Assembly: GCA_050288085.1 (NCBI GenBank)
Contig: JBNKDD010000247.1
Location: 1-8,548, forward strand
From: JBNKDD01 sp050288085
Lineage (GTDB): Bacteria; Chloroflexota; Anaerolineae; Aggregatilineales; UBA3940
DNA length: 8,548 bases
Direction of reading: 5' to 3'
The position numbers and the translations under genes were made by a program. Every line of letters starts with the position of its first letter. Position 1 is the first letter of the stretch. Positions 6,253-8,548 of the stretch are shown here, in pieces. The notes under the pieces were generated by a model. The model saw only the letters and a program-made list of their open reading frames with translations, did not search any database and had not been told where the DNA came from.

Positions 6253-7248
6253 ATGACAATCTCTCAGGAGGAACTCATCACAAGGGCATCCAATCTTCTT
6301 TCCAAACAGATGCCTTTCTTGGACACCGTCTGGAAGGTTGTGAGTCTTTCGGTCATCTTCTCTGATCTACTATCCATGCTGCTGCTGGTACTCTTCCAGC
6401 AGAGCAGGCTTTGGCCGGTTGTCCTGGCTATCTCGACCATCGTTTCTTTTACCACGTCGTATCTTGCCAGCCGACCGGTATTAAAATATCAGGCGATCAT
6501 CAAGGAGCAGAACCAACAGCTCGCCGCCCTGAACCATGAAATCCGCGAGACCAATAAAAAGTTGCAGGAAAATAACGCCGATCTGGTAGCTTTCTCGCAT
6601 ACCGTCGCCCATGACCTGAAGTCCCCCCTGAGCGGCATCATCGGGTTTTGCCAGCTGGGAATGCTGTTCATCGACCAGAAACCGAGAGGTGAACTGGTAG
6701 AATATTTCCAGCGCTCGATGACATCCAGCCAGCAGGCCATTGATATTGTCGATTCGCTGCTGCTGCTCGCCAGCGCCCGCGAAGAGAATGTCCAGTTCAC
6801 GCCGTTGGATATGGGCGCTGTTGTCCGGGAAGCCTGGGATCGTCAATACCCGCTGACCGAGGAATATCAGGTTACCCTGACCGCCCCTAAAGAGTGGCCG
6901 GAAGCTTACGGCTACGCTCAATGGGTGGAGGGAATCTGGAGCAACTACTTTAGCAATGCGATCAAATATGGGGGCCGCCCGCCGCTGGTCGAAGCCGGGG
7001 CCGATATGCAGGACAATGGTCAGATCCGGTTCTGGGTGCGGGATAATGGAAGCGGTATCTCCCCTGAAGAACAGGCGAAACTATTTACCCCCTTCAGCAA
7101 ACTCAGGCTGGAGCGGATCGAGGGGTATGGCCTGGGCTTATCGATTGTCCAGCGCATCAGCGAGCGCTTAGGCGGCAGTGTGGGCGTAGACAGCGAAATC
7201 GGCCAGGGCAGCACCTTCTATTTCACCCTGCCTGCTGGGCGTTTGTAG
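6253..7248 (+). CDS. Membrane histidine kinase without extracytoplasmic sensor domain (2)
   Basis: This 331-aa paralogue of the preceding kinase starts 58 nt after it. Two predicted helices (about 26-48 and 54-73) have a loop of about six residues, then a coiled-coil-like linker (77-113). The H box is FSHTVAHDLKSPL with His120. The N box is WSNYFSNAIKYGG (Asn231, Asn235), the G1 box RDNGSGI (Asp264), the F box LFTPF and the G2 box GYGLGLSI (291-298). The loop between F and G2 boxes is three residues longer than in the first kinase. Both share a [FL]D[AT]VWK motif just before helix 1, but the membrane segments otherwise differ while the ATPase domains are nearly the same, even at DNA level. 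The ribosome site (AGGG, 6246-6249) is weak and close. The gene ends with TAG, showing that amber is an ordinary stop here. Confidence 0.93.
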   Translation: MTISQEELITRASNLLSKQMPFLDTVWKVVSLSVIFSDLLSMLLLVLFQQSRLWPVVLAISTIVSFTTSYLASRPVLKYQAIIKEQNQQLAALNHEIRETNKKLQENNADLVAFSHTVAHDLKSPLSGIIGFCQLGMLFIDQKPRGELVEYFQRSMTSSQQAIDIVDSLLLLASAREENVQFTPLDMGAVVREAWDRQYPLTEEYQVTLTAPKEWPEAYGYAQWVEGIWSNYFSNAIKYGGRPPLVEAGADMQDNGQIRFWVRDNGSGISPEEQAKLFTPFSKLRLERIEGYGLGLSIVQRISERLGGSVGVDSEIGQGSTFYFTLPAGRL

Positions 7249-7277
7249 TGGCGAGATATTGAAAATAACCGGTCGTA

Positions 7278-7299
7278 GGGGAGCTTCGTGAAGCGCCCC
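7278..7299. repeat. Hairpin repeat after the kinase operon
   Basis: GGGG-A-GCTTC, a two-base loop GT, then GAAGC-G-CCCC form a stem of nine pairs with one A/G mismatch. The flanks GTA and ATA fit the form of dispersed GTAGGGGC...GCCCCTAC palindromes found between genes in many Chloroflexota and cyanobacteria. There is no T run after it, so it is a weak candidate for a classic terminator, though it may protect or end the operon transcript 30 nt past the stop at 7248. Confidence 0.5.
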
Positions 7300-7303
7300 A
7301 TAG

Positions 7304-7438
7304 CTGTCAACTTAAGAAGATTTTTGGCCGCAAGAGAACAGTCTACATCTCAACATTGAACCTGACTCCCCTCTCCATGAGGGAGAGGGGCTGGGGGTGA
7401 GGGCTAAAAATCGGATTAATAAGAGCTTAACTTGACAG
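7304..7438. repeat. Inverted-repeat-bounded element enclosing a G-rich palindrome
   Basis: CTGTCAACTTAAG (7304-7316) and CTTAACTTGACAG (7426-7438) are reverse complements at 12 of 13 positions and bound a 135-bp non-coding segment. Such ends resemble a small non-autonomous element (MITE-like), or the ends could base-pair in RNA. No clear target-site duplication was found; only a TAG trinucleotide is shared near both edges and it does not directly abut the right end. There is no coding capacity inside. Confidence 0.4.
7368..7403. repeat. CCCCTCTCC / GGAGAGGGGCTGGGGGTGAG intergenic repeat
   Basis: CCCCTCTCC (7368-7376) and GGAGAGGGG (7382-7390) form a perfect 9-bp stem with a five-base loop, followed by CTGGGGGTGAGGG. 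This composite is a familiar dispersed intergenic repeat that I have seen in many GC-rich bacterial genomes, including Chloroflexota. Its function is not established. Confidence 0.7.
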
Positions 7439-7509
7439 GAATAGGGGAGCAGCATGCCGCGCCCAGGAGGCTGGTCAAAAAAACTTACCCTGGCTCCAAA
7501 ATTTAGTCC

Positions 7510-7514
7510 GAGGT
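7510..7514 (+). promoter_or_regulatory. Ribosome binding site deciding the start of the MalT-like gene
   Basis: GAGGT ends six bases before the ATG at 7521. No other in-frame ATG lies nearby upstream, so the start is well fixed. Confidence 0.55.
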
Positions 7515-7520
7515 CATCGT

Positions 7521-8548
7521 ATGCAAATCGCCGATCTGCTCATCCGCACCAAGCTGCGTCTACCCTTCACCCGGTCAGAACTGGTGTCGCGACCCCGGCT
7601 CCAGGAACAGATCATGCAAGGGCTGCGCGGCCCCCTCACCCTGATCACCGCCCCCGCCGGTTTCGGTAAGACCACCCTGGCCGCATCCTGTCTCGCCGAA
7701 TCGGAATCGGCAGCGGTCGGTTGGCTCTCCCTTGATAAAGATGATAATCAGGATGGCCGCTTCTTAAGCTATCTGACCGCCGCCCTTAACGAGGCCGATC
7801 AGGCCGTCGGGAGCGAGGCCATCCAATTGATGGGGGCATCGAACCAGGTTCCAGCCGAGTTGATCCTGACCAGCCTGATCAACGATCTGGATACCACCGG
7901 GCGGGAGATTACCCTGGTGTTGGATGATTACCACACCATCAGCAATCAGGCCGTGCACACGGCGGTCGCCTTTTTGCTCGATCACTGCCCCACCACTTTC
8001 CACCTCGTGATCGCCAGCCGCTCCGACCCCCCGCTGCCTGTTGCCCGTTTGCGGGCACGCGGCCAGATAGTCGAACTCCGGGCGGCTGATCTCAGCTTCA
8101 CCGAGGAGGAAGCCGCTCAATTCCTGAACGATGTGATGGGCCTCCAACTGGACGCCGGATCGATTGCCGTGCTCGAAGAGCGCACCGAGGGTTGGATCGT
8201 CGGCTTGCAGATGGCTGCCCTCTCGATCCGTGACCGTGAAGATGTTTTGGGGTTCATCGAGAGTTTCTCCGGCACGCACCGCCATATCCTCGATTACCTG
8301 CTGGAAGAAGTGCTCGCCCGTGAACCGGAAGAAATCCAGGCTTTTCTCCTCCAAACGGCGATCCTCACCCGGCTGACCGGGCCGCTTTGCGATGCGGTGA
8401 CCGGTGCTTCGGGCGGACAGGATATGCTTGAGCAGTTGGAAAAGCGCAATCTCTTTGTCATTCCTCTGGACGATGATCGCCGTTGGTATCGCTATCACCA
8501 CCTCTTCGCCGACCTGCTGCAAGCACGCCTTCAGCAGTCGGGGGCTGA
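7521..8548 (+). CDS. MalT-like (LuxR-family) ATP-dependent transcriptional regulator, N-terminal part
   Basis: The frame is open to the right edge and gives 342 codons; relatives are usually about 850-930 aa, so less than half is visible. The start MQIADLLIRTKLRLP is followed by the typical S-x-L-V-x-RPRL segment (residues 19-27). The Walker A motif is TAPAGFGKTT (43-52) and the Walker B motif TLVLDDYH (131-138). Further family marks are LVIASRSDPPLPVARLRARG followed by ELRAADLSF, then TEGWIVGLQMAAL, and HHLFADLLQARL near the edge. These identify a STAND-type NTPase of the MalT class, in which ATP and an inducer drive assembly on DNA. The tetratricopeptide-like sensor and the C-terminal LuxR helix-turn-helix should lie outside the window. 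There is no receiver domain at the N-terminus, so it is not an obvious phosphorylation target of the kinases upstream. Inducer and target genes are unknown. Confidence 0.92.
   Translation, partial: MQIADLLIRTKLRLPFTRSELVSRPRLQEQIMQGLRGPLTLITAPAGFGKTTLAASCLAESESAAVGWLSLDKDDNQDGRFLSYLTAALNEADQAVGSEAIQLMGASNQVPAELILTSLINDLDTTGREITLVLDDYHTISNQAVHTAVAFLLDHCPTTFHLVIASRSDPPLPVARLRARGQIVELRAADLSFTEEEAAQFLNDVMGLQLDAGSIAVLEERTEGWIVGLQMAALSIRDREDVLGFIESFSGTHRHILDYLLEEVLAREPEEIQAFLLQTAILTRLTGPLCDAVTGASGGQDMLEQLEKRNLFVIPLDDDRRWYRYHHLFADLLQARLQQSGA

Larger units (their letters stand above)
7249..7520. other. Non-coding spacer between kinase operon and regulator gene
   Basis: No convincing gene is present in these 272 bases. 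They hold the two palindromic repeats and the inverted-repeat pair listed separately, then about 80 bases (7439-7520) that must include the promoter of the regulator gene if it is not read from upstream. TTGACA occurs at 7432-7437, but it belongs to the inverted repeat and no -10 box follows at a proper distance. Confidence 0.6.

Noticed and set aside
7432..7437. TTGACA as a -35 box for the MalT-like gene
   Set aside because: It is part of the right inverted repeat and no -10-like hexamer lies 16-18 nt downstream.
7764..8522. Long minus-strand open frame of 252 codons
   Set aside because: It lies entirely opposite the MalT-like gene, whose Walker motifs and family signatures are unmistakable; long antisense frames are common opposite GC-rich genes.

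Overview
The window looks like a chromosomal segment of a mid-to-high GC bacterium, most likely Chloroflexota. That placement is an inference. It rests on the large MalT/LuxR-type STAND regulator at the right edge, histidine kinases of the style HTVAHDLKSPL, and G-rich palindromic intergenic repeats of a kind common in that phylum. No rRNA, tRNA, CRISPR array or transposase gene was seen.

Layout: (1) Positions 1-107, minus strand, hold the N-terminus of a YraQ/ArsP-like permease that runs off the left edge. A doubtful small ORF abuts it. (2) Positions 108-328 are an AT-richer divergent control region. (3) Positions 329-877 encode an unrecognised acidic 182-aa protein, closed by a strong intrinsic terminator (894-937). 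(4) Positions 978-7248 form a single-direction, tightly packed eight-member cluster. It has six tandem paralogues of a small (about 220-233 aa) polytopic membrane protein in two subfamilies ordered AAA-BBB, followed by two paralogous histidine kinases with two membrane helices and essentially no extracytoplasmic domain. The second paralogue carries an in-frame amber codon exactly where the third has Trp. (5) Positions 7249-7520 are a spacer with two palindromic repeats inside or beside an inverted-repeat-bounded segment. (6) Positions 7521-8548 hold the N-terminal 342 codons of a MalT-like ATP-dependent regulator that runs off the right edge.

How the genes may work together: the six membrane proteins share an N-terminal NPI-[YT]-[ED]-R motif and a conserved cytoplasmic loop (LTPLsexEIlxG or L[TA]GITExTmxxG) between predicted helices 2 and 3. 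This resembles the helix 2/3 coupling-loop region of ABC-2-type permeases, but no ATPase is encoded in the window. The kinases have no obvious ligand domain of their own, so the attractive hypothesis is that the membrane proteins are their sensory partners, by analogy with BceB/BceS-type modules. No response regulator is visible. The cluster shows signs of ongoing duplication and decay: conserved stop-NN-ATG junctions, a nonsense-mutated copy, a possible fossil gene tail at 3723-3779, and near-identical DNA blocks shared by the two kinase genes.
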